DNA of 64,000 bases from Symbiodinium natans. Lineage: Eukaryota > Sar > Dinophyceae > Suessiales > Symbiodiniaceae. Shown piece after piece: positions 25,101 to 37,842 of the stretch; position 1 is the stretch's first letter, and each line of letters opens with the position of its first letter. The translations under genes and the position numbers were made by a program. The notes under the pieces are model-generated. The model saw only the letters and a list, made by a program, of their open reading frames with translations. It was not told the origin of the DNA and did not search any database. The stretch is from positions 1 through 64,000 of the forward strand of contig CAJNDS010000002.1 in NCBI GenBank assembly GCA_905221605.1, written 5' to 3'.

Positions 25101-28100
25101 AGAAAATACAAAGTTCACTCAATACATTCCTAGTAGTTAGTTTTTAACGGACCCAAAACCCGAAATCTAATCTAAGGCCCACAATAGGCCCTTTATGCTC
25201 TTAGGGCCTTAAACCCTACGGTTTAGAAGCCCCTATCGGTGAAGGCTCGGTTTTGGTCCAAAATCCACAGAACGAGAGGCTCGATTTCAGTACTAAAAAA
25301 CCGCATTTTTAACTGGGACCCGGGCCGATCCTGGGGTCCCCCCTCATTTGGGGTGTTTTTGGAGGCAAACTTTCCCTCTCAAGGGGGGGTCGGAGTTTGA
25401 GGCAAGCGGGGGTCTACGAAGACTATTTTGCTTTTAAAATTGAAAAGTGCGACCCCCCCTTGACCAAAGCTAGGCTGTGAAAAGGTCGCAGGAGCGTTCA
25501 TCAGAACTGAGGGAAAAATCCTGAAACACATTGAAAAACTTTCAAAAACTTTACAAAACATTGAACAATTTGAAAAACCTTGAAAAGCCTTGAAAAACTT
25601 GAAATTCTTGAAACCGGTGAAGGCTCGGTTTGGTCAAAAACCCAGAAAACGAGAGGCCACCCAGAACCGTCGATTTCAGTACTAAAAAATCGCATTTTTA
25701 ACTGGGACCCGGGCCGATCCGGGGGTCCCCCTCATTTGGGGTGCTTTTGGAGGCAAACTTTCCCTCTCAAGGGGGGGGTCGGAGTTTGAGGCAAGGGGGG
25801 TCTCCGAAGACTATTTTGCCTTTAAAATTGAAAAATACGACCCCCCTTGACCAAAACTAGGCTGTGAAAAGGTCGCGGGGCGGCCTTTATCAGAATTGAG
25901 TGCTACAAGCCCTGAAACATTCTGAAAAACATTGAAAAACCTTGAAAAACTCAGGGAAAAGGAATTCACCATTGCCCACTTTTGAGGCCGAAATTCACCA
26001 TTGCCCATCACCGTTGCCCACTTTCGAGGCCAGGAAAGTTGCCCACTTTTGAAGCCAGGAAAGTCACCGTTGCCCACTTTTGAGGCCAGGAAAGTCACCG
26101 TTGCCCACGTCACCGTTGCCCACTTTTGAGGCCAGGAAATGCACCGTTGCCCACTCTTTTGAGGCCGAAAATCACCGTTGCCCACTTTTGAATTAGGGTT
26201 TAAATTCATTATGATAAAGGGGTTTAGGGTTTAGGGTTTAGGGTTTAGGGTTTAGGGTTTAGGGTTTAGGGTTTAGGGTTTAGCGTTGTTCTTGATTTTT
26301 CTTTCCGTAAAAAACACTTTTTAATGCTTAGAAATATATATTTTAATTGTTGCTTGTGTCTCTGGTTTCTGATTTCTTGTTTTATGTTTGCTTTTATCTC
26401 TTCTCTTGTTTTTGCTTGTGCCTGTGTTTGTCGTTTTTCGTTTTTGTTTTTTTTATACTTGTGTTTATGTTTGCTTTTGTTTTTGTGTTTGTTTGTATTT
26501 CGGCTTCGGCTTTGTATTTCTGCTGTTTGTGTGTTTGTCTGCTTCTATGTCTGTTTCTTCGCTTGCCTTTTGTTTGAGTTTTTGTCTTTGTGTGTTGATT
26601 GGTTGGATTGTTCGTTGGTTTCTGTTTTTCGGATCGCGTTGGCTTTCTGAGGAGATGATGCCGGCAGCCCTTACGTCTCTTTATGCCAGTTGCCATAGCT
26701 ACACAATCCCCAACCCTCTAGACCCGCAAGCCGCTAAACTAGACCTCCAAACCTAAACTTTCAACCCTTAACCCTTAAACCCCAAACGCTTACTAACTTC
26801 TAGTGTGTGGGGTTGCTGGCACACCCGAAACCCTGCACCCTCTAGGTTGCAGGTACGGTCTGCGGTTGGGAGTGCGAGGTGTGGCGTTTAGGCTGGTGGA
26901 GGGACCTCTTGCTTGGCACCAGACCCAAAACTCCCCACACCTGAAACACCCTAAAAGCCCTATAAGGAAACTCAAAAGCAACCTTCAAAACCATAACAAA
27001 AAAACAAGTAGAAATCTGCAGAAAAACAAATGAAAACCCCTGAAAGCTCGCAACAGTTCTTCCTTGTGCGTCCGCGGCGCTCGCTGAAAGACGCGCTCCT
27101 GGAATGTTCCTGGACTCGCGGAAAAGGGCCCACGCAATACGTGTCGGGGTTTAGGGTTTAGGGTTTGGGGGTTTGGGGGTTTAGGGTTTCGGGTTTAGGG
27201 TGCAGGGTTTAGGGCTTGGGCGGTTTTCAAGCACCTAGAACTTCCTGAAATGGAAGGGAAAGTGTTCGCATTGGGAGTTGCCTTCAGAGAGCTCCCAAGG
27301 CCCTTGGATGAAAAGTAGGTTGCCGAAAACGACTGAACCTCCCCATCAGGGCAGGTCCGGTGCTTTCCTGTTTTCCTAAACACTAAACCCTAAACCCTAA
27401 ACCCTAAACCCTAAATCCCAAACCCCAAACCGGAAGGGAAGGGTTCGGGTTTAGGGTTTAGTCTGGCCGGAGGTCTCTCCAAGGACGGCCACAGATGCAG
27501 CTCCTCCCGCTGCGGCCAGCAAGCCTCAACGCCGGAAATCGCTTGAGAGAATCGGTGTTTTCATGGGCTGTTAGTTGGCCTAAACCCTAAACCCTGAACC
27601 CTGAACCCTAAACCCTAAACCCTAAGCAATTCAACCCTAAACCCTGAACCTTAAAGCCGATTCCTGAGCCGTTGACAAGGTGTGAGGAAGCTTCAGGGCC
27701 TTAGGGTTCTCTTTAGGGTTAGGGTTTAGGGTTTAGGGTTAAGGGTTCAGGGTTCAGGGTTCACGGTTTAGGGTTTAAGGTAGACATCACAGGGGTTTAG
27801 GGACTAGGGTTCGGGGTTTGGGGTTCAGAGTTCAGGGTTTGGGGCATAAGGTCAGGGTTTAGGGTTTAGGGTTTAGGGTTTAGGGTTTAGGGTTTAGGGT
27901 TTAGGGTTTAGGGTTTAGGGTTTAGGGCTTAGGGTTTAGGGTTTGGGGCTTGCGGTTCAGGGTCTGAGGCGCCTACTTTTGTAATTAGAACCGGATGGGT
28001 TGCATGTGTTGCCACGTGTCGCGTCAAACCCAAAAAACCTAAACCCGAACACCCCGAACACCCCAAGGCAACAAACCCCCCAAACCGAAACCCTGAACCA

Positions 28101-31100
28101 TCAAATCCCTAAACATGTGAATCCGTTGTCTGGTATCCTTGGGGAACTAAAGGTTAACCGCTGTGATGGTAAAAGGAATATAAGACCCCAAAAAGAATAA
28201 AGATTCCCGACTCTACTACTAAGCTTAAACACTCAGAACATCAAGAAGAAGATCAGACAATCAGGCTTTCAGAATGATCCGGGGGTTGAGTCCCAATCAG
28301 GGTCCCTTCTACAAAGCGAACCTCCCAAAAGCACTGCCAAGTTGGAGGTTACCTAGTCTACTATTAAGTAAGGCCCCTGAAGCCTTACTACTAGTTGCTT
28401 GAGAACACCCCAAGAAATAATCCTCCTTGTAAGGGCAATATCGGATTTGTTTAATGTTTTTTGGGTTTCTTAAGCAAATAGTAGCTAAAACTCCCCAACC
28501 AAGAATTGCTTAGCGCGTCATTCTTGAGATCCCAAGCTTCTACTCGAGGCTCCTGGGGTAAATGGAGAGAACTAACACTAAACCCCTAAACCCTAACACA
28601 CAGAGACCCTAAACCCGAAACCCCAGCCCCTAAACCCTGAACCCTAAACCCTAATCAACACCTGAAACCCACAACCCCCATTGTTCTGACACCCACAAAA
28701 CCCCTAAGCCCCAAAACCCTGAACATCCTACAGCCCTGAACCCTAATGTTGTAATCTGATTAGTGTGGGCCCCCGGAATTGTGAAAAAAACCGAAAAACT
28801 ATTCAGAGGGATCTATTTGAGGAGGACCCCCGGAATTGTGAACAAAAAAATCGGGCGATGCAAAATTTCAGCCAGGCTAAACATCCTAAAACCCACAAAC
28901 CCTGAACCCTACACCCTAAACCCTAAAACGCACAAACCCGCAACCCTACAACGCGTTTTGTTAATTTTTTTTCTTTTTGGGGGGGGGGGGGTCATTGCAT
29001 GGGACCCTAGGGGAATACTACTAGTAATACTTCCGACCCCTATAGTAAACCAGGACACCCTAAGCCCTAAACCCTAAACCCTGAACCCTAAACCCTAAAC
29101 CCTAAACCCTAAACCCTGAACCCTAAACCCTAAACCCTGAACCCTAAACCCTAAACCCTAAACCCGAAACCCGGACCAGTGGCGTTGACGACCTGGACCA
29201 ACTCCCACCCTTCGTACTTGCGCATGCGGATGAGGTTCAGGAAGTGGTCCTTGCTTGGGGTGTAGGGTTTAGGGTTTAGGATTTAGGGTTTAGGGTTTAG
29301 GGTTTAGGGGTTAGGGGCTTAGGTTTTCGGGTTTGGGGTTTGGGGTTTGGGGTTTGGGGTTTGGGGTTTGAGGTTCAGGAAATGGGCCTTGTGTAGCGTT
29401 TCAGGGTTCAGGGTTTCGGGTTTGAGGTTTTACAGTAGGAGGGTTTGGGGTTTTGAGCGGCTTTAGGTTTAGGTTTAAACGCAGGAGTATATAACCCCTT
29501 CCCCCTAATACAAGACCCCCCCCCAACTTTAAATACTATTTTTCCCGGACCCTGCCGGCACCCAGCCCAATACTAAACCTGTTTGAGAATTGAGCCATTA
29601 CTGTTTCAGGGTTTAGGGCTGAAGGCTGACAGGATTAGGACTCAGGGCTCAGGGCTTAGAGGGTTTAAGGCTTTGGTTAGGCTTCGGAATTCAGGTTTTA
29701 GGGTTCAGCCCCCCCCCCCCCCCCCCCCTAATTTTTAATATTTCTAGCCCAGGCGGATTTCAGATAGGGGGGGGGATTTAGAATTAATGAGGGGGAAGGG
29801 ATTACTACGAATTCGTCGTTGAAGATGCAATACCTTGCTCCAGCAGTATCTCCAAGCGTGGCTACGCCGCCCTGGCGTGAATGTATGCCCCCGCGCAGCC
29901 GGCGAAGAAGCGCAATCGAGCACAGGGAATCTTGTGCTCGATCCAGGTCTTGGGGTTTCGTTTGTGCCAGTCGAGTTCTGCCGCGCAAGAAGCTTGCAGC
30001 TGCCTTCCGCTTGGAGGACAGCCACAGAACTGCAAAGAGGACGGGGAAGAAGCTTTCTTTTCCCTCTTTAGCCCGGCGCGTGCAGTGCAAGCAGCTGCGA
30101 TCCGATTGGGCTCTGTGAGTCTGTGAGATCTTGTGTCCTGGCAGAAGCTACCTGGACACCGCCGCAACAGCGCAACATCTTAGGGTATATAGCTACATGG
30201 CCTCTTAGTATCTATACTCCCCTTGCAAGGTAGGCCGTTTTAGTTATCGGACTTACTGAGAACTTAGCAAAGTTACAGGACTTGTCTTGGACTTATCTTG
30301 ACCTTATCTTGAACTTATCTTGAACTTATCTCGAGCCTGATATCAAACAAAATAAGTTCGGGATAACTTCTCTATATAAGTGGTTGCCGTTTTTTTCATA
30401 TACACTGCGATTTCTTTCTACATCAAAGTTTCCTTTCAAAAAGGCACCCCACAGCAGGAAAGCGCACCGCCCTCTGCGATCGACCGCCATGTCAAAGAAT
30501 GCGTGTGACAAGTTGCAACATGTGTGTATAACAGCGGCTCGACCGCCAACTCTCAAACTGCGGATCGACCGCCATGGAATGCATGTGACAAGTTGCAACA
30601 TGTGTGTATAACGGCGGCTCGACCGCCAACTCTCAACCAGTTATTATGCGTGCTGCCGCGTGCTCACGCATTTTTCACCGCAGGATGGTGATGTGTGCCT
30701 CTTCGGGCCAGAACCAGGAAACGGCATGCAAGGCAGCGAGCTCAGGCCCCTCGACCACACGCTGCTCTCCACCACGCTGGCAGGTGACGGCGCAACACGT
30801 CTGGGAAACCTTGCTTGCGATGTTTAAACTTTAAACCAAGTTGAACAACAAAACGCTATAGAGGAAAAATGTGGTGTGCCAGGCCAGAAGCAATGGGCAG
30901 TTGCTGAACCAGCAGTTGGACGCCATGCGCACGCTGCAAGCACAATCGAACCAAGTAAAAGTTGCTGCCGCAGATCGCCACATCATCCCTTCGAAAGAGT
31001 CGGCCGTTCAACTGGCACTTCGTGCTGGCGGTGCCTTCCAAGCCCAACTCGGCCCGAACCGTATCGGCTGCGATGAGAGGCGGCAACAACCGCGTTGCAT

Positions 31101-34100
31101 CCGCAGCATCCATCAAATCAAATCTTTGTTGGGAGAGCATTGTCCGAAGCAGACTCATTGACAAAGCGCCTGTGCCATGCTTGAATAGAGAAGCATGGTC
31201 ATTCGCGATGCGTCTCTTGTATCGCCTGTGCCGCGACTCGGCCGGAAACATGTCCACATATACTCCCAGCTGTCCAAGTTGGCTTGGATGATGCAAACGA
31301 AAGTGGTGCTTGGGTCTATACGCGCCTCAGCACGGAAAGCAAAAAGAAAAAACACATTTTCCACATGCATAAACTAAAACATTTTCAGGTTTCAATAATC
31401 ACACTCCGGACCCTGCCTGGGTACGCCGCAGCGAAGGCAGCCTGGTGGGCAGCCTGCGCGGCCTCAAGCTGCGCCAGGGCGATGGAGGGCCTGCAAGCTT
31501 GCAAGCGGCAACCTCATGGCTTCATTTCCCCCCATGAGCTGCTCTGCATAGTACGCCAACAGCGCGAAGGCATCCATACATGCTGCAGCAGAGTTTTTGT
31601 ATAGACTGCCTTCCCAGAAGACGGCATCAAAGAGGCGTCCCGCCCAAGCCTTCCCGCTTCGGTCTTTGTAGCACCGCTTCCATCCAGAAGCCACCACTGC
31701 CTCCCGCAGCATCTCCAGTGAAAACTGGGATTTCTGCTCCATTTCCGCACGGAACAACAACAGCTCCGAAGAGACCACGCCATTGGCGAAGTAGTTGTGG
31801 CACGGGTCAAAGAGCACGCAGGAGGGTGGAAGGAGCGCACGCGCATCAGGCTGTGCCAGCAAGGCCTGCGGCGCAACCGCAAAGCCGAAGAGCTTGTCCC
31901 TCTCTTTGCGAGCGGCTTCGCTCCTGCAAACCTCGGACAGAAACTGGTCATACAAAGCGAAGAGTTCCCCGTCGCGCAGCTCTTCGCATAGAGCAAACTC
32001 GGCGCATTCAATGGTCTGGAAGTACTTGTCTGCCCTTGCAGCCGTGCTTGTTTTCATCAGGACGTTCTGGCATCGCAAGCATGGCTTCAGTGCACTTGCG
32101 CCTTTGGCCATATACGTCGACGCCAGGCCCTCATAATCCCCGAGCAGGCCACGAAGACGAAGGCGCTGCCACTTCTCGCCGAGCAAGAAGCCAAAGTCCA
32201 GGCACTGCGCGGCAAGGTTTCGCAAGATCTCAACCATGACTGCCGAAATGCCAGCCTCAGTTTTTTGAAGCTCTGCGTGCGGCACCGCCGCCACAGTGAG
32301 CCAGTTCACTTCGTGAACTTGCGTGCCATCCAGAAGTGCAGCGTACACAAAGCACATCTTCTTCCGCGAGCCCGTCGCCAAAACGTTTCCTCCTGTGCAC
32401 TCGTCGTGGCACAAGATCCAGTCTAGAGTTTCAGGCCAAGCACTTACCCGACGCTGCATGCTGGGAGAGCTGTCAAAAAGAAAGCGTAGAACTGCGGCAA
32501 GGTCGGCGCAACCGACTTTCAAGCCTTGCACAGTGATCATGTTGAAGCACGACTCCGCGTCAGCAGCTGCAATGCGCACATCCTTCCGCCATGTGCGAGC
32601 TGAGACAATGCGGGCGTCCTGCGGCAACCGCGCGAGCACTTGCGCGGCCGCAGTCGCCGAAATATTTGGTTGCGGCTGCAGACGTGCTCGCTTGGAGCGC
32701 GGCATGCGGCGTGCCAGCAGCTGCGCCCAACTCACACAGCTTGCGCAGCTCCGCGGCTCCACCGCCACATGGCGGCGAAAGACAAATGCTCTGGCCAGAA
32801 TACATTGCGAAGTTTGTTGGCTGTGTCCACATGCAAGGTGTATATACATGAAAGACAAACACTACCCTGCCCCGCTGCTATGTATAAAGAGCATTTTCCT
32901 TGGGCTGCGAGAATGGGTCGAAGCATGCCATGGAGAGCGGCGCAACCGCCCGCGTGGACATGCGAATGGCGGCACGACCGGGCCTGCAGGCACGCCTCTT
33001 GTCAGCGCTCCAGTCTCTCCCGTCTATTCCACGCGTGCAGCCGCATGGCCTGCTTGGACCTGTGAACGAGGTGGCGGCAGTGCGAGGCAAAAGCCATCAA
33101 GTTCTTCCGCGGCACGACCGCGGGCGCGAAGCCGCGCAGCAAGGCATCGCCGAACAACAAGCGCCTGGCAGCCGCCCATGGCTCGCTCCAACTCGTCTGC
33201 CATGCCGATATCGACGTGTTCCCACTGGCAGGCTTCTGCCAGCTGCTGCTGGAACCACCCGAAGCGCGCCACGGCGCGGCTCCAGTACACCTCGCGAACC
33301 TTGTACCTTTCCGGCGGCGCGACCGCCCAGTACAGGTGCGGCGCGTCCGCAGCAGGCGGCGCGTCCGCAGCAGCAGGCGGCGCAGCCGCTCCCGGCACAT
33401 CATCCATGTCGTCGTCCATGCACAGCTCGAGGTCTTCAAAGGACTCCACTTGGAAGGGCCGCCGCGGAATCTGCTTCCCATGGCTCTGTCGTGGCCTGGG
33501 ACGGGTCTGGCAGCCAATGCGGCGAGTCCTCGCCATCGCCAGCAAATTCCGGCTCCACCGGAGCGTTTGTGCTCGCTGCAGCTGGCTGGGACTGGGACGG
33601 ACCTGCAGCTGGCTGCGAGGCAGGGGAAGCGTCCTCAGCCGCTTGCGTTGTCGCGGCCGGGCGACGGGCAGGGCGATGCCATGGCAGCCGGCGCTGGCGA
33701 GGCGAGCGCGCAGCCCGCAGCAACAGCGCGCGTGGGGTCAGGCGCGGACGCCGGCGCACCACCATGGCGCTCGTGCAGCTGGGCCCTTGCAACCAAAACT
33801 CTGCAGAACCCCTGCACGCATGCATGGGCTCTATATATACATATATATATATACAACATGTGCACGTAGACTTCTCCATTTTGCACATCCCCTTGCAGCT
33901 CTTCAGCTGTTGCCGCAACTTTGCTCGAAGCTGAATGCGTGGGCTGCCTTTTGAGGAACGAATGCGCTATTACAGAACAAAACAGCAGTTACACAGAACC
34001 AAACCACACATGCATGCAGCATGATGCCCCGAAATTCAGCCCGAGAAGGATGCGACGGCATCCCAGCACCAAAACACAGATGCGGCGCAACCGCAACAGG

Positions 34101-37100
34101 AACGGCGCAACCGTGCTAAAGCCCAAGTCTGTGCTGAAAAAACACAGGTTGCGTGGGCCATGGTGAAGAAACTTGTCAAGCTCAGTCAGGCGTTGTCCTT
34201 GCCCGTGGCTTTCGCCTTCGCCTTTCTCGTGGCTTTCGCCGGCCCCGGCTTGGCACCCGCCTCTTTCCCCTCGGACTTCTTTTCCGCAATGTGGCCTTGC
34301 AAAGACCGGAGGAACCCGGAGGAGGCCTTGACGTGCTTGAAGGCCGCTCCGTCCAGGTCATCCTCGGTAGCGAGCTTGCCGCCAGCCACTTTGCGGACCA
34401 CCGCGTCTGCCTCCGCGCAGAAAGCCATCAGCCGCTCCAAAGAGTCTTGGCAACTCGTGAAGCATGTGAGTTCACTGAGTTCTTCGGCGCTCAAGGCCCC
34501 CTTGGCGGCTACGACCGCTTTCTGCAGGCGGGTCACTGCGGCCTGCGCTGCAGGCTGCTGCTTCGCAGCAAGGGCCAGAACCCTGCGTGACGTATTCTGG
34601 GCAGCCAGCAACTCCTTCTCTCGGAACTTCTGACGCGAGCGCTCCTCTCTGGCGTCAGCACGCTCCTGCCTGGCAGCAGCGCGCACGGCAGACTTGTCTG
34701 CGGTCTTCGCTTGTTTTGCCACGGGTGCCTCCAGTGGCACGTCCCATTCCCCGCCATCGTCTGCTGGGGCGCCGGCACGACCGCGCTTACGGCGAACCTC
34801 CGCCTCCTTCTGCAAGAGCTGCTCGTTCACTGTCCGCATCACGTCCGACTCCGACTGATACTTCGTGCGCAGCTGGTAGGTGTCAATGCCCAACTCCTCG
34901 TTCTTCTCCTTGCGGCCAGCCAGCACCACGCTTTTTTCCCAGCCCTGCTGCACCCACACCGACAAAGGCAGGAAGGAGCCTCCATACTCGACCTTCTCCT
35001 CGTGGATGGCTTGCCGCACTGCGACCTCCTTCACCTCCGCCCGCACGGTCTCCCCGCTTCGAGCCGCCACGCGGCGGAAGAAGTCTGCACGGGCCGCGTC
35101 ATCAAATGAGTCTGGCCACGTGCCCAAGTGCCGCGCAACCATTTTGCGCGTGGCACCACAGCGCGCGCACTCTGCGTTCTTGCGCTGCCGGGCCGCGTGC
35201 TCGAAGGCCTGGCCGCAGGAGCCACAGACAGCCGGCTCAACCGGCGCCTGGTCCTGCGGCTCAACCGCTTCGAGGTCGAGGGTTGCGGTGAGGCTGTCGG
35301 CGGCCATTGCTGAGACGCGACGAAGGTTACAGAAGCCTTGCCTGTGCTTGTTTTCTTGAGCCATGAAGCAGCATCAGCAACACCAGTTTCCCAAAAAAAT
35401 GCTTTCTGTTTTCGTGCGCGGACATTCGCGGACATTTCGCGGACATTTGTTGACGATGCTGCCCGAGGTGTCTGCGGACATCGGCGGACATTTGGCGGAC
35501 ATTATAGTTCCACAAATTGGGCTGCGGGGCACGCGTCATGGGTCCCGCGGACATCCGCGGACACGCATTTTGCTACGTTTTCCAGGAATTTCTATGAGCA
35601 ATCACGCTTCTTTCTGTCCGGCGGACATCGGCGGACATTCCATACATTTGTGTACAATTCCGCGGACAAAGACGCGTTTTCCGTGGCGGACATTTCGCGG
35701 ACATTCATATATTGCAGTTTTTGGTCGGAGTTTCATGCCCAAGCCGATATGTTTTGCATCTCTTTTGCAGGATTTGGGCTACAAATATATAATCCAGATT
35801 CCGGGAAACACTATAGCTTTTTATATGCAACGCTTCAGACTTGCAGTCGCGGCGCAACCACTGCAACGCATGCAGGGGGTTTAGGGTTTAGGGGGGGTTT
35901 ATGGGGGGGACACCACCGCCCTTTAACCCGAAACCCTGGCCCGATATATATATATATATATATATATATCCTATAAAACCAACCCTGCCATTAAGGGGGG
36001 TTTTAAGGGGGGTTACCTTTCAAGGGCCATATAGTGCAGTGCGCTCACACTTTTCTGGCTGCAGGCGCTTCAAATCTCCGGGTCCTCTGGCCCGAGCACT
36101 GGTGCCTGCTGCGGCTCAACCGCCATCGATGTCTCGGCCTCTGGCGCGGGCGGCCCAACCGCCGCAGCCGAGGCAGTGCCCTGCACGGGCGTCTCCACTT
36201 GCGGCTCCACCGCGGGCGCGGGGGCGCCCTGCGACGTGTCCTGCGACGTCTCCACTTGCGGCTCAACCGCGGTAGAGGCCTGTGACGTCTCCACTTGCGG
36301 CTCAACCGCGGTAGAGGCCTGTGACGTCTCCCCTTGCGGCTCAACCGCGGTTGAGGCCTGTGACGTCTCCACTTGCGGCTCAACTGCGGTTGAAGACGAA
36401 GAGGCCTGTGAGGCCTGTTCCCTGGACTCACGCACCTCACGCTCCCACACTCTCATCAGTGCCTGCATGTTCTTTTTGTGGCCTCATGAAGTGCGCGCCC
36501 CAATGGAGGCTGCCTGCGTGGCCCACTTTCGCATTGCAGACCAGGCACAACGCGCCATCTGCGCTGCGCCAGCGATGCTCGGGCACTGCAGGCATCGCTG
36601 ACGGCTTGACAAAGTCCGGCTCCACCGACAACTCTGCCGCATCCGGCTCAACCGGCGCCGAGTCTGCTGCACCTGGCTCAACCGGTGCCACCGCGTCTGC
36701 TGCGCCCTCAACCGGTGCCACCGCCTCTGCTGCATCCGGCGCAACTGGTGCCTCTGCTGCATCCGGCTCAACCGGCGCCGCGTCGTCCTCTAACTGACTT
36801 GTGGAAGAGCGGTCCAAAGAGACCTGGACAGCCTGCGGGGGTGTGCCGCGCCCTATTGTCGGCGCCCGCGCCCCATTGCCGGCTCTGCCGGCACGACCGG
36901 CTCTGCCCGCTCTGCCGGCGCGACCGGCTCGTCTGCGTCCCTCGGCTCCGCTTTCACTGCCGGCGCGACCGGCTCGTCTGCGTCCCTGGAAGGAGTTGTC
37001 CCAGCGCGCCAACGTGGCCTGGCTGCCGCCCGGGCGGTGCAGCCCCAGCTGCCTCTCCATCGCCCTCCGAGAGATGCCCTTGGGCTTTGGCCTTCGCCTG

Positions 37101-37801
37101 GATCTCCAGACGACACTGCTTGTCCACGAGCGGCGCTCGTTTCGGCGCCGCCGCAGCCTCCTCCTCCTCCGAGTACTCCGAGTACTCCGAAGGCTCCTGT
37201 TTTGGCTTCCTTTTTTTTCACGCCTTCCTCCCTCCTCCTCCTCCTCGTCCTCCCTGCTGCCTCCGCACCAGCCGGCCCAACCGGAACTGCGTCGCCACCA
37301 AACCTGGCCGGAGGAGGTCCGGCCTGCCCAGGCGTCTGCCGACCAGGCCTCGCCCGACCAGCTGGCCCAGTCGTCGTCCCAGCCATCCTCTGCCCAGCTG
37401 TCGTCGACCCAGCTGTCGTCCAGCCAGCTGTCGCGGGCCCAGCCCCAGCCACCGCGGCCGCTAAAGCCGGCCCAGGCGTCCTCCTCCTCCTCGTCTTCGT
37501 CGGCGGAGACCCAGCGCCACGGCATGGTGCTCCAGTATGCTGTTGCTGCTGCGCTGCGAAGCTGCGTGCTGCTTTGCTGTCTCAAGCTCGAGCAAAAAAA
37601 GCGGACCCGAAGAAAGTGGGCAGCATTCCACAACGCAGTGCACTGGGCTGCGGCGCAACCGCCTCCGAGCTAAAATGCAGCCATGTTCAGCATGCTGACA
37701 TGTTTCTTGCTGCGGCACGACCGCCCCGATCCCGTTGCAAAAAACTGAAGTCTTGAATTTTTGTTTCTGCGGCACCACCGCCTCCATGTTTTCTTTCACC
37801 A

Positions 37802-37842
<41 letters not shown>

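Noticed and set aside
22345..26190. Possible CRISPR-like arrays among regularly repeated units
   Set aside because: The units are full-length tandem repeats without unique spacers, and the genome is eukaryotic.
26324..26756. Hydrophobic Phe/Leu/Cys-rich frames resembling membrane proteins
   Set aside because: The DNA is a low-complexity TTTG/TTTC-rich tract; three overlapping frames give the same composition.
32323..33954. 543-codon plus-strand open frame and other long plus-strand frames in 31.5-39.7 kb
   Set aside because: They lie opposite minus-strand genes with recognisable family landmarks; GC-rich DNA keeps the opposite frames open. Their composition (Arg/Ser/Ala) is typical of shadows.
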